Shown: piece by piece, positions 1-8,193 of the stretch
Layout of the letters: each line of letters begins with the position of its first letter
How positions within the stretch are numbered: the first letter of the stretch is position 1
Assembly: GCA_020636445.1 (NCBI GenBank)
Contig: JACJXV010000036.1
Coordinates: forward strand, 1 to 37,533
Origin: Lewinellaceae bacterium
GTDB lineage: Bacteria > Bacteroidota > Bacteroidia > Chitinophagales > Saprospiraceae
Length of the DNA stretch: 37,533 nt
Direction of reading: 5' to 3'
The notes under the pieces: model-generated
The model's database searches: none
Told to the model about the DNA's origin: nothing
What the model saw: only the letters and a program-made list of their open reading frames with translations
Position numbers and translations under genes: made by a program

Positions 1-965
1 TGGCTGAGCAGGGGGCTATCCATCTGAAAGGTAAACCGATCGACACCACCCAGCGCTTCACTATGGCGGAGGATCTTTGCAGCGACCTGCTCTGGATCCC
101 CCACAACCAGGGCACCCCGGGCATCCGATTGGGCATCAAAAGCCTGCCGGGTAACAGGCGGCCAGCCTCTTTCCTTACCAATTTCGTTAAACATCTTCGC
201 ATACCCAGGAAAGTAGGTATCCAAAGCCTCCTGGTGATTATCGGCAACAAACCCCAGAGAGTGAAGGCCGATTTTCATATTTTCCGGTGGGTGGCCGGCG
301 GCCCGGAATGCTTGCCGGTATACATCTACCAGGGGGCGAAACCGTTCCGTTTGCCCGCCGATGACCGCGACCATCAGGGGCATGCCCATTTGCCCGGCTT
401 TGATGAACGATGCAGGCGTGCCGCCAACGCCCCGGTAGATCGGGATTTTCGGTTGCAACGGTCGGGGATAGATCGGCTGCTCCGTCAATGCAGGCCGGAA
501 ACGACCCTGCCAGGAAACGACCTCATTGTCGCGGATTTGCAGCAGCAGCTCCAGTTTTTCCTCGAAGAGCTCATCATAATCGTTGAGGGAGAGCCCGAAA
601 AGGGGAAAGGAGTCGATAAAGGACCCGCGGCCAACCACCATTTCCGCACGACCATTGGAGATGAGATCAAGCGTTGCAAATTGTTGAAAAACCCGCACGG
701 GGTCGGCGGCACTCAGGACGGTCACGCCACTGCTCAGTTTAATTCTGCGCGTTCGGGCAGCGGCTGCCGCCAGGATAACGATATTGGCCGAGTCGAGAAA
801 ATCTTTGCGATAGTGCTCGCCAATGGCGAAGGTGTCCAGCCCCATTTCGTCCGCATAAACCATGCGTTCCAGTAGCCGGTTCAGGTCTTTGACTGGATCA
901 GCGTATTGGCCGGTAGCGGGGTCAATAGTAGCTGCAGCAAAACTATCAATGCCTATTTCCATCAT
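1..965 (-). CDS. LLM-class flavin-dependent oxidoreductase (C-terminus outside window)
   Basis: The minus strand reads an uninterrupted frame of about 321 codons that begins MMEIGIDSF and runs off the left edge, so the C-terminus is missing. It matches the luciferase-like monooxygenase fold (COG2141 type). Visible features are the opening beta strand, the GLDTFAIGEHY segment, the IKLSSGVTVLSAADPVRVFQQFATLD segment that lines the flavin pocket in this family, and the AEMVVGRGSF...FPLFG segment. Family members are cytoplasmic FMN- or F420-dependent oxidoreductases. The substrate cannot be told from sequence. Two ATGs are adjacent (965 and 962) and either could be the start. The gene is 154 bp from the next minus-strand gene and is probably transcribed separately. 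The overlapping plus-strand open frame is its shadow. Confidence 0.9.
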   Translation of the reverse strand, partial: MMEIGIDSFAAATIDPATGQYADPVKDLNRLLERMVYADEMGLDTFAIGEHYRKDFLDSANIVILAAAAARTRRIKLSSGVTVLSAADPVRVFQQFATLDLISNGRAEMVVGRGSFIDSFPLFGLSLNDYDELFEEKLELLLQIRDNEVVSWQGRFRPALTEQPIYPRPLQPKIPIYRGVGGTPASFIKAGQMGMPLMVAVIGGQTERFRPLVDVYRQAFRAAGHPPENMKIGLHSLGFVADNHQEALDTYFPGYAKMFNEIGKERGWPPVTRQAFDAQSDARGALVVGDPEQVAAKILRHSEALGGVDRFTFQMDSPLLS

Positions 966-1119
966 ATTGAGTTTAGTTGTTTACAGGACTGACGCCTCTG
1001 AATTTTACTCGCAGACAGCGGTGGTAAATAGCCCAATTCAGGATAACAACTTTTTGAGCAAGATGGCACAAAGAGGTGGGATAAATCTGACCTTTGGGAA
1101 GGTATTAGGAACCCAGAAA

Positions 1120-2106
1120 CTACCCAATCCCTCCCGAAATACTGATATCCAACTTTCCATTTACCTCTTTGACAATGAGAAACCAGCCGTCGTAGTATTC
1201 CTGAGTACCATTGGCGTAGGTTAGTTGGAAGACGAGCCCCAGGTTGACCACTCCGGAAGCATTAGCCTTGACTCGCGGGGTATTTCGTACCAGAGTCAGG
1301 TTAGTTATTTTGGCGTATTTGGAGGAGCTGTACCGGCCACCCGTTCCACCAGCAAAAAAGTAGTAGAGGATTTCATTGGCTTTGCGGGCCTGGTCACCGG
1401 CATTGGCTCCGAAGTTTTTTGCTTCACCATCGATGGCGGCGAGCATGCCCAGGATTTCTTTATTGATGACAGCACTGCGGAAATCGTTAAGGAAGCGATC
1501 AACAGCGACGCTGATTTTTCCTTTGGGGGTAGTAAATTGACCAAAAGCACTAACATGGTCCAGATCAAGATGAAGCAGCGTTTCTCCGCCTGGCAGGGTT
1601 GTTTTTTCGGAGCCTGGGTTTGTAATTACCGCCTCTGATTGATCCCGCACGGCTTCGCTAGTATCCACTTGAACTTGCCCGGCCTTTTTATTGGTCACTT
1701 TGCGGTTGCTGCGATTGATCAAATAGAAAATGCTAAAAATGACCACCAGGATCAGGCTCGCTAATCCCAGATATTTGCGTGCATTTCCAGTGGGAACTGC
1801 GGCTGCAGGGGCATTGGGGTTAGCGCTGGGGGGCGTGGGTGTTACCACTGGCGGGGCCTCCTGTTTAATCTTTTCGGCCAGCTCCAGAAGTGCCACATTG
1901 ATTTTATTGTAGTCCTGGTTGGCTTCCTGGCGCGAGATGGTCCCTAATCGTTCTTCTTCCGCAATTTTGTTGTAGCGGTTGTTGAGCATGATGATTTCGC
2001 GGTCGATATCACTGAACTGGAATTGGGAGAGGAATTCCAGGGCATCCCGGGTTTGATTCTGGGCTATCAGTTGCCGAATTTGCGTAGCGATCGCTGTTCG
2101 TTCCAT
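1120..2106 (-). CDS. EAD11 domain protein with one membrane segment and an extracytoplasmic domain
   Basis: The 328-residue protein has three parts. Residues 1-83 are helical and match effector-associated domain 11: IRQLIAQNQTRDALEFL, then REIIMLNNRYNKIAEEERLG, then ISRQEANQDYNKINVALLELAEKI. Residues 84-108 are a Pro/Ala-rich linker. Residues about 113-130 form one hydrophobic helix followed by Arg/Lys, so the N-terminus should be cytoplasmic. Residues about 200-328 form a globular domain ending in strands (VFQLTYANGTQEYYDGWFLIVKE) that resemble an NTF2-like fold; this last call is weak. EADs are adaptor domains that join sensors or NTPases to effectors in bacterial conflict systems by pairing with a like domain elsewhere. 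No NTPase or effector is adjacent here. A TAnnTTTG element lies about 86 bp upstream. Confidence 0.75.
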   Translation of the reverse strand: MERTAIATQIRQLIAQNQTRDALEFLSQFQFSDIDREIIMLNNRYNKIAEEERLGTISRQEANQDYNKINVALLELAEKIKQEAPPVVTPTPPSANPNAPAAAVPTGNARKYLGLASLILVVIFSIFYLINRSNRKVTNKKAGQVQVDTSEAVRDQSEAVITNPGSEKTTLPGGETLLHLDLDHVSAFGQFTTPKGKISVAVDRFLNDFRSAVINKEILGMLAAIDGEAKNFGANAGDQARKANEILYYFFAGGTGGRYSSSKYAKITNLTLVRNTPRVKANASGVVNLGLVFQLTYANGTQEYYDGWFLIVKEVNGKLDISISGGIG

Positions 2107-2191
2107 AAGTTTCGGTTAATGCAAGATCCATATGGATATCAGGGGAGCAAATTAATTGGAAAACATTCCCAAGCGAGTGGTATTACCCTGG

Positions 2192-2199
2192 CAAAACTA
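2192..2199 (-). promoter_or_regulatory. Candidate -7 element upstream of the EAD11 gene
   Basis: On the minus strand this reads TAGTTTTG, a perfect match to the Bacteroidota -7 consensus TAnnTTTG. It lies about 86 bp upstream of the EAD11 start, in the gap after the lipoprotein gene. No TTG trinucleotide sits at the usual -33 distance. Confidence 0.4.
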
Positions 2200-2253
2200 A
2201 GGTACTGCAATTTTTTTGGATAGAGAACCCCGGGGTGGGGGATAGTCCTTTGT

Positions 2254-3024
2254 TTAATGTCCGCAATTCCCTGGAGGGTAGCACTTGCCGTTATGCTCGG
2301 CATAGGTAGTACCGATGATAAAACCATCCATTTGGGGTAGGGAACTCATTTTATAGGAAAAGTCTTCTTTGACCAAGGTTTTGCTGGAAAGCTCATTACC
2401 ATTATTGTCGCATGACTCCTTGGTCAGCAGGTAATTAACCCGGCCTGACGAAAGGTTGTAATCAAAGGATTCCAGCTCTTCACAGGGATCGGTATTAAGG
2501 ATGGTAACCCCAATCAGTTCCCATTGGTTATTTTGGTAGCGGAAGCGGTGGGTATATTCCCACTTTTGACGGCTACCGCCAAAGTGCTTAATGACGATAG
2601 CGCCATTTTCAATGTTTATACGTTCAAACGGATCACCCATGACACCCCCGGCTTCGCTTGAAAGCACCGCCCCGGTGGATGTATGCCAGAGCTTCCAGGT
2701 GTCATTCTCCACTTTGTAGATACGAATTTCACGCTCATTTCCCATGTCACCGAGTTTGTCAGTGTTCAAAACAAGTACTTTTTCAGGAATACCATCCTTT
2801 GTTAAGTCGCCAGTATCTTCGCCAATCTTGTCATAGCCTTTGGGGAAAACCGGATCAAAGCGAGGCAATACTACCGCCGGGGTTGTATTGGTCGCGATAC
2901 TTGGTGTTGTCTGTGTATTGCTTGTATCAGTACTGTGGCTATCTGGTGTGTCGCTATTGGTTTTGTTTTTGGGATCACAGGAAATGAGTACCAAGGCTGC
3001 GACCATAAAAAGATAGTATTTCAT
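2254..3024 (-). CDS. Lipoprotein of unknown function
   Basis: The 256-residue product begins with a lipoprotein signal (MKYYLFMVAALVLISC, lipobox cysteine at residue 16). A Thr/Ser/Asp-rich low-complexity linker runs to about residue 50. The body from about residue 55 contains GDLTKDGIPEKVLVLN, an FG-GAP/VCBS-like calcium-loop segment often seen in Bacteroidota surface lipoproteins that compare or report values. The C-terminus ends in a small Cys/Pro/Gly stretch (CYPPGNCGH). I do not recognise a named family and no enzyme motif is visible. It is followed by the EAD11 gene 147 bp downstream, with that gene's own promoter element between them. Confidence 0.8.
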   Translation of the reverse strand: MKYYLFMVAALVLISCDPKNKTNSDTPDSHSTDTSNTQTTPSIATNTTPAVVLPRFDPVFPKGYDKIGEDTGDLTKDGIPEKVLVLNTDKLGDMGNEREIRIYKVENDTWKLWHTSTGAVLSSEAGGVMGDPFERINIENGAIVIKHFGGSRQKWEYTHRFRYQNNQWELIGVTILNTDPCEELESFDYNLSSGRVNYLLTKESCDNNGNELSSKTLVKEDFSYKMSSLPQMDGFIIGTTYAEHNGKCYPPGNCGH

Positions 3025-3184
3025 ATTGAAGGTATTCTGCGTTGTGGATGTCTTCGACTTGATCCCAATGTAAGATAATTTAGCGGGCAGGCTACCCTTA
3101 TCTTAATTCTGTAATTATAGGTTTTCGGAGAGAAAAAGGACCATTCACTTCACCCTATACTGTCCTGAATCGGTGTTTGTCTCA

Positions 3185-3224
3185 CTCCGTGCCCTCTGCC
3201 CCTCCATGCCCTCCGTGGTAAAAA
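3185..3224. repeat. Short dispersed-type intergenic repeat (CTCCGTGCCC-like)
   Basis: The intergenic stretch contains two related units starting CTCCGTGCCCTC (3185) and CTCCATGCCCTC (3202), 17 bp apart, followed by CTCCGTGGTAAAA. From memory, similar CTCTGTG-rich pieces are scattered between genes in many environmental Bacteroidota genomes. Only this copy was noticed in the window, so calling it dispersed is inference. It lies in the 223-bp gap between the lipoprotein and DoxX genes; nothing else was recognised in that gap. Confidence 0.3.
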
Positions 3225-3247
3225 CCCCCACCGGTTAATATCAGTAT

Positions 3248-3706
3248 TTAGTGCTCTGTTCCAGCTTTTTTGACTTGCACAAAAATGGACCGCTTTACTA
3301 CCGGTAAATAGTTTTCATAATGCCAAAGTAACAGGAAAATATTGCCTAAGAGCATCATCGCGGTGATGATGGGGGTTCCGCGCATGTGTAGTGCCACTGA
3401 CACTAAAAAAATATTAACCGTAACCGGCATCATCAATAAGCCGGCAAGAACCCTGAAGCGATTGGAAAAAATCAAAAAACCAATGGCTATTTGAAAATAC
3501 CCGATAAAATTCCAGTAAAGGCCGGTTTCATGCATTGCATGGAAAAAGGCACCAACCGGATTGGTCACTGGCAGAATTGTAAATTCAATCCCCGGCAATT
3601 TTCGGATTCCGGATAAAATAAAGGTAATCCCCATACCCATTCGAGTCGCCCAATACAGCCAGTGAAAAGCGGTTATCTTTCGGCATTGGTCAATGAACGT
3701 GAACAT
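3248..3706 (-). CDS. DoxX/MauE-like four-helix membrane protein
   Basis: The 152-residue protein has four predicted membrane helices (about residues 20-35, 60-80, 83-105 and 110-130). The first helix carries the RMGMGITFILSGIRKLPG pattern typical of DoxX and related families, where an Arg/Lys-Lys-Pro motif ends helix 1. DoxX proteins are small inner-membrane proteins linked to quinone or thiol redox processes in some bacteria, but the role here is unknown. It lies 54 bp downstream of the esterase gene on the same strand and could share its transcript. Confidence 0.75.
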   Translation of the reverse strand: MFTFIDQCRKITAFHWLYWATRMGMGITFILSGIRKLPGIEFTILPVTNPVGAFFHAMHETGLYWNFIGYFQIAIGFLIFSNRFRVLAGLLMMPVTVNIFLVSVALHMRGTPIITAMMLLGNIFLLLWHYENYLPVVKRSIFVQVKKAGTEH

Positions 3707-3760
3707 GATTTAGGTTTTAGGTGAAAAAGAATTACGAAAACCTGCAAGCGAATTATTGGG

Positions 3761-4585
3761 CTATTCCTGGAAAGGAAAAAGCTTTTTAAATGCTTCGTTG
3801 ATACTTTGGTGCAGGATTGTAGCATGGTTTTCATGGGGCAGCGGAACAAAATCTACAGTTAGGTTGAGGTGCTTTGCTGCCATCAATACTGCAGCTAATT
3901 TCCGGGCTTCTTTCTGCATGATTTTGTCTTCCTGACCACCTACGGAAATATAGGTATAAAAATCGCTGTCTGTTTGCTGGCCCAATAAGGCTTGGGCTTG
4001 GTCAAGGAGGCTTTCATTGTCCCACCACAAGCTCGGACTAACGATTAAATAGTGCGAAAACAGGGCTGGTTTTTTCAATAAAACTTCGGTAGCCAAAAGC
4101 CCCCCGAGTGATTGCCCAATGAGATAGCGGGTAGCCGTAGTTCGATAGGTTGCCTGAATAAATGGCTGTAATTCTTTCTCAAGGAAACGGATGAAAAGAT
4201 CGGAATGGCCGGTGGTAGGGTAGCTTTTTACTAATTCTTCCAGATCGGTATGGTGAGTGAAATCTCTTTTCCTGTCCACATTCGCGATGCCCACAATAAT
4301 GAATTCGGGCATTTGAAATTGCAGATTGAAAAATTGAACTAACCCTACGATGTGTAAAAAATCTTCGTTCAGGGATCCATCCAGGAGGTAGATTACGGGA
4401 TAGGGTTTCTCTGCATCGTAGTTGCCCGGTAGGTAAATATTCAACGTCCTTTCTTCCTGGAGCGTAGCTGATTTTATCGTTTTGACTTCCCCGATAGCTA
4501 ATGGCCCCGTTTTAATCAATGGGGCAGTTTGGGCTTGGCCTGTTAGCGCAAACAGTATTAAGAATGAGATCGTATTGAATTTCAT
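3761..4585 (-). CDS. Secreted alpha/beta-hydrolase, esterase D/Fes-like (COG2819)
   Basis: The 274-residue product starts with a signal peptide (MKFNTISFLILFALTGQAQ). It has the esterase-D order: RTLNIYLPGNY, then PVIYLLDGS (residues 63-71), then the nucleophile elbow GQSLGG with Ser159, the PSLWW segment (184-188), an acidic residue near 220 in VGGQED, and His254 in ENHATILH. These give a credible Ser-Asp-His triad. Relatives include IroE/Fes siderophore esterases and S-formylglutathione hydrolase-like enzymes, and many Bacteroidota members are simply annotated as predicted hydrolases of the alpha/beta superfamily. No siderophore gene is nearby, so the substrate is open. The length is normal for the family. 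Confidence 0.85.
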   Translation of the reverse strand: MKFNTISFLILFALTGQAQTAPLIKTGPLAIGEVKTIKSATLQEERTLNIYLPGNYDAEKPYPVIYLLDGSLNEDFLHIVGLVQFFNLQFQMPEFIIVGIANVDRKRDFTHHTDLEELVKSYPTTGHSDLFIRFLEKELQPFIQATYRTTATRYLIGQSLGGLLATEVLLKKPALFSHYLIVSPSLWWDNESLLDQAQALLGQQTDSDFYTYISVGGQEDKIMQKEARKLAAVLMAAKHLNLTVDFVPLPHENHATILHQSINEAFKKLFPFQE

Positions 4586-4958
4586 TAAGAAGCAGTGTTC
4601 GGTTTACGGAGTGTATTTGTCGTAATGATCTGTGGCGTTAATTCCATTTATCCAATACTATTCGCTAGTTACATAGCATCCTTAGTGCTTTAGATACGTG
4701 TAAGCATCTTTGGCGTAGCAGTCGCAATCTCGTGCTGCCAGGGGAATTGTGAAGAGGAACCCTGGTGTTGCAAGGTATATGTTTTTGATATTCAACATTT
4801 AAGGTTATGGGTGTGTAAGTTGGACTGCCAAAGCGAATTCACCTTGGGTTAATCTGGCTTCGTTCTGTACCTGAAGTTAGACAATCCAATATGCAAGTCA
4901 AATTTATCTACAAGACAATTTCGTAGGGGCTGGTCCAGGAGTTACTTCTTCGGGGATA
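4586..4958. other. 373-bp intergenic region, nothing identified
   Basis: The region between the NTF2-like gene and the esterase contains no convincing ORF, tRNA, hairpin terminator or TAnnTTTG element that I can see on either strand. It presumably holds the esterase promoter. Confidence 0.5.
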
Positions 4959-5381
4959 TCATTTTCTAAAGACTGTTATTCGAAAGATTTTTTCATCTCG
5001 CACTTCGTAAATGAGCACTAATTCCAGGATATCCGGTGAGCCATTGCGACCTACGATACTTTCATGATCAATGACCTTATTATCAAAGGTGATGCGGTTG
5101 ACAATGGTGGAATGTAGCTCAGGTGAGCGTTGGAATAATCCTGCATAAAGTTGCCGAACCGCTTCCCTGCCAACCGTGGTAGGTGCAGCATCAGGAAAGG
5201 TGAAAATGGCGATATCCTCACTAAAAGCGAGCATGAAGCCATCAATGTCGCGCTGGTTGTAACTATCCAGATTTGCCTGAACGACTTGTTCAGCTGTTAA
5301 TGGTTTTTGGGCCATAGCCATAGGGGATGTAAGGAGTGATGTAAGGAATAAAATGCACACGAAAAGGGTGAATCGGGACAT
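4959..5381 (-). CDS. Secreted NTF2-like (SnoaL/DUF4440-type) protein
   Basis: The 140-residue protein has a clear signal peptide (cleavage probably after MAMAQ, about residue 25). Its body is typical of the nuclear transport factor 2-like fold: VVQANLDSYNQRDIDGFMLAFSEDIAIFTFPDA, then VGREAVRQLYAGLF, then NRITFDNKVIDHESIVGR and a final strand ILELVLIYEVRDEKIFRITVFRK. Families with this pattern include small isomerases, hydrolases and non-enzymatic ligand-binding proteins, so no reaction can be assigned. The start codon is the only one that yields a signal peptide. It is separated from neighbours by 93 bp and 373 bp and is probably monocistronic. Confidence 0.8.
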   Translation of the reverse strand: MSRFTLFVCILFLTSLLTSPMAMAQKPLTAEQVVQANLDSYNQRDIDGFMLAFSEDIAIFTFPDAAPTTVGREAVRQLYAGLFQRSPELHSTIVNRITFDNKVIDHESIVGRNGSPDILELVLIYEVRDEKIFRITVFRK

Positions 5382-5474
5382 GAAAAACGTGTTTTTGTTG
5401 ACTATTTGCGGCGACTAACCGGCTCGTTGCAGAAAATACCGGGAACTGCATGCTCAGAAGCTAAGATAAGGGAA

Positions 5475-6303
5475 TCAGCCCATTACCAACTTAACAATAG
5501 CCGGGCCCCAATAGTGCTTGGTAAAAAAATAGGTGGCTAGTAGCAAAAAGGCGGTAGCCAGCAGCATACCACTTGCTGCCAGCCATTGGGCCATCGGGGT
5601 ACGCATCATTTTACGCCGGCCAATGAATACTTCCGCGACCAGTAAATTGGGCAGGTAAAAAGAAGTCCATGAAATAATCGAAAGGGCCCTGGAAACTGGC
5701 GGAATGCCCCAGCCCATCAGTGAAGAGTAACCCAAACCCGTAATCTATCCGGTACAGCCATGAGCCAATCGCCAGGGCAAACATCCGGATGGCCCAAGCT
5801 CGATGCTCCTCGAATTGTTGGGCTCGGGCGTGCCGATAGGTCAGCCAGGCCGCCGCGAACATAGCAATACCATATCCGGCAAAGGCAATATCCATCACCA
5901 GCCCGCCAATGGTTCCTTTTATGAAAATGAAAATCAGGCCCCCTACTGCGGTTAAAAGAGCAGCGGATATATAAACCCGTCCCAGCCAGCGGTGAACAGA
6001 TGGATATGTAGTTCGGATATAGGTAATTAGTTGAATGCAACCTAACACCAGAATAACGCCACCGGCAGCAAAATGTAATCCAATACCAAGGGTGGCAGAT
6101 TCCGTACGAGTGTCATAAAGCCCGGGGAGCATCTCGTTCCATTGAGCGGGGTTGCCTTGCAGCAAAGCAGCAAAGTAAAAAGCCAGGATATACAGGCCAA
6201 ATAAAGTTGCACTGATCCACACGGTAGCAACCAGTAACTGTGCGGCACGGTTGAAAACCCAATGGTTGGGGGAGGTCGGCAATGAAAGGGGTTTCCCTGG
6301 CAT
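5475..6303 (-). pseudogene. DUF2306 membrane protein with a single-base frameshift
   Basis: Two overlapping minus-strand frames together make one DUF2306 protein. The first (from ATG 6303) gives several membrane helices and the family segments VHRWLGRVYISAALL and EHRAWAIRMFALAIGSWLYRIDYGFG, up to residue 215 (FDYFMDFF). At the five-base T run (plus-strand A5 at 5657-5661) the family-like continuation moves to the other frame: YLPNLLVAEVFIGRR and a last membrane helix, ending at 5475. Removing one base of the run gives about 275 residues, against 213 for the intact paralogue at 13301-13939, which has the matching CWVPNLVVAYLLIR segment. Without the correction the product ends in an unrelated soluble tail at 5611. 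It may be a genuine inactivation or a homopolymer sequencing error. The function of DUF2306 is unknown. Confidence 0.75.
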
Positions 6304-6320
6304 AATTCACTCGTTTTGGG

Positions 6321-7403
6321 TTATTCGGCAGGGGAATGGTACACCGTAAACAATTCCAATGCTTGTGCTTTGCCACGCAGGTCTACCTGCCCTACTGATT
6401 GTAATTGGTAGGCCGTTCCTGTAAGCCTTAATTGGGTGCTAATAGCGTCCGAAACTAATATGTTAACCCCCAGCTGGTTACACTGAGCCTGGATTCGGGC
6501 AGTGGTGTTCAAAACATCGCCCGAAAAGGCAATGTCGCGTTTGATAATACCTACCTCACCACTGATTACCGGCCCGCAGTGGATCCCTACTTTAAATTCG
6601 GGAGTAATGCCGTATTTTTCCTGATACTCGCCTTGCCGTTGTGTAAGGCACGTTTGGGCATCGAAGAAAGCGGCGATACAGTTGTTGTTTTTGAACCCAT
6701 TTTCCAAGGTCCAGCTTACGACGATTTCGTCGCCTACATACTGATAGATCTCACCTTTGGCCCGTAGGAGCGCGGGGGTAACATCCTGGAAGAATTCCTT
6801 GATGAAAGCGAAATACTTTAAGGCGGTGAGCTTTTCAGCAATGGTAGTTGAGGAGCGGATATCCAGAAACATAAAAATCCGCTGCTCTTCTTTGGGGTGA
6901 AAATACCTGCCCAGTAAGAAGTTGATAAAGGTTCCCGGGCCATACTTGTCGTTAACCTGAATAGCCACAATAGTAATAACTCCAACCAGCAACCAAAAAA
7001 GGTAATTCTTTAAATTTTCAGAACCTTGCATATAGGTAGCTACCTCGGAAAGGATGATCGGGTCGTTTATCCTGCCACCATGTTTTAATAAGTTGAATAC
7101 AAATGATCCCAGTGTACTCATCAATGCATAAAGAACGGAAATGCTGAGCAATACCCAGAGCAAGGCTTTTCCGTAAGCATGAGTGCGCAGCCAGGAGTTC
7201 ACCCGTGGAAGTATGAAAAACCCTGCGAGCACTCCCGCCACAAAAGAGGTTACAATGTAGGATTTGAGGAGCACCCAGAAATTGGCACCCCCAGGATCGA
7301 TTTTATAACTATACAACATTAATAACTCATACGTCGCTTGTAAAATCCCTAACCCTAGCCACAACAGGCCAAATTTAAGTGCAGTAAGGAGTTTTTCAGT
7401 CAC
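6321..7403 (-). CDS. Membrane-anchored class III adenylate/guanylate cyclase
   Basis: The 360-residue protein has four N-terminal membrane helices (about 8-30, 47-65, 79-102, 134-150) followed by a class III cyclase domain (about 175-355). The metal-binding aspartates are visible: Asp181 in FMFLDIRSST and Asp225 in YVGDEIVVSW. The transition-state Asn299 and Arg303 lie in GDVLNTTARIQ. Asp296 sits at the base-recognition site used by adenylate cyclases, but the partner position that is usually Lys is Gln221. The expected reaction is ATP (or GTP) to a cyclic nucleotide on the cytoplasmic face. Translation appears to start at GTG (7403): the next ATG (codon 29) would remove most of helix 1. The gene ends 17 bp before the DUF2306 start, so the two may be co-transcribed. 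Confidence 0.88.
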   Translation of the reverse strand: MTEKLLTALKFGLLWLGLGILQATYELLMLYSYKIDPGGANFWVLLKSYIVTSFVAGVLAGFFILPRVNSWLRTHAYGKALLWVLLSISVLYALMSTLGSFVFNLLKHGGRINDPIILSEVATYMQGSENLKNYLFWLLVGVITIVAIQVNDKYGPGTFINFLLGRYFHPKEEQRIFMFLDIRSSTTIAEKLTALKYFAFIKEFFQDVTPALLRAKGEIYQYVGDEIVVSWTLENGFKNNNCIAAFFDAQTCLTQRQGEYQEKYGITPEFKVGIHCGPVISGEVGIIKRDIAFSGDVLNTTARIQAQCNQLGVNILVSDAISTQLRLTGTAYQLQSVGQVDLRGKAQALELFTVYHSPAE

Positions 7404-7574
7404 TGATTGTTTCTTTTAGGGAATCTGGTTGTGCAAAATACGGTATTCTGTATAAAGTTCTACTTTCTTGGCGCTTCACCCGAGTGGGTGATGTTTGTGA
7501 TAAGCGAATTGGTCCATATTTGGATTGAAAAGGGCAATCTATGCCTATTCTTTCAAACCCAAAATACTACCAAG

Positions 7575-8042
7575 ATGAACATTGCTTTATGGTTGACCTG
7601 TTGCCTGAGTCTGACTGGCCAATGGTTATTTACCTCGCCGACTCAGCCACCTGGAACAGTGACTGCCCTGAAAATGAAACCGGAATTTGTAACAGCCTTT
7701 AAAAATGTAGGTGTTCCTGCCTTTACACTCGACAGTAAGGGTATTCTTCGGCCTAAAGCTGGTTACACTATTCAGTATCGGAAAGGAGCGAGCCATTTAA
7801 TCGTCTTTCCGGCAGGGGAGGGAATCAGTACGATGAACATTGGTAAAGGATCAAAAGGTTTACCCGGAGGTGCTACCCTCAACTGCATTGGTTGCGAGGA
7901 TTGTAGTGTGGTGGTACTGGCTTCCGGTCCCGCAGGAACCAACTATGGTTGTCGGGGTGGTTGTGAATGCAACGCGATGGTCAACGTACCTGCTGACGAT
8001 GTAGAAGAGTTTCAGGAAGGGGGAGTCTGGCGTCCCCTTTGA
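7575..8042 (+). CDS. Small secreted Cys-rich protein of unknown function
   Basis: I place the start at ATG 7575, which gives 155 residues with a plausible hydrophobic N-terminal export signal (MNIALWLTCCLSLTGQWLF). The frame is open further upstream to 7407, but that part is not protein-like. The C-terminal half has six cysteines in about 30 residues: C-x2-C-x2-C (NCIGCEDC) and then C-x3-C-x-C (GCRGGCEC). This could be a metal or cluster site or, in the periplasm, disulfides. I do not recognise the family. It is divergent from the cyclase gene and is followed 8 bp downstream by a strong hairpin. Confidence 0.6.
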   Translation: MNIALWLTCCLSLTGQWLFTSPTQPPGTVTALKMKPEFVTAFKNVGVPAFTLDSKGILRPKAGYTIQYRKGASHLIVFPAGEGISTMNIGKGSKGLPGGATLNCIGCEDCSVVVLASGPAGTNYGCRGGCECNAMVNVPADDVEEFQEGGVWRPL

Positions 8043-8050
8043 CAGTAATT

Positions 8051-8081
8051 CGGGGTGTCAAAACGAAATATTGACACCCCG
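8051..8081. terminator. Hairpin between convergent genes
   Basis: A perfect 10-bp inverted repeat CGGGGTGTCA / TGACACCCCG (8051-8060 and 8072-8081) with an 11-base loop lies 8 bp after the Cys-rich gene and about 110 bp beyond the end of the convergent phospholipase gene. There is no strong U tract on either side, but position and stem strength fit a bidirectional terminator. Confidence 0.6.
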
Positions 8082-8193
8082 AACAAAAGCACTGGTTCAA
8101 ACAGCGCACAGTTTCGCTTAAGCATTAAAGGCCACTGCCTTAAAATTTTTAGGTTTTGGAGTGGTTTCGCGGATGTGGACCTGTATCTTCAGG

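Noticed and set aside
63..875. Plus-strand open frame of 270 codons
   Set aside because: It is antisense to the flavin-dependent oxidoreductase, whose minus-strand translation shows clear family motifs; the plus-strand translation shows none.
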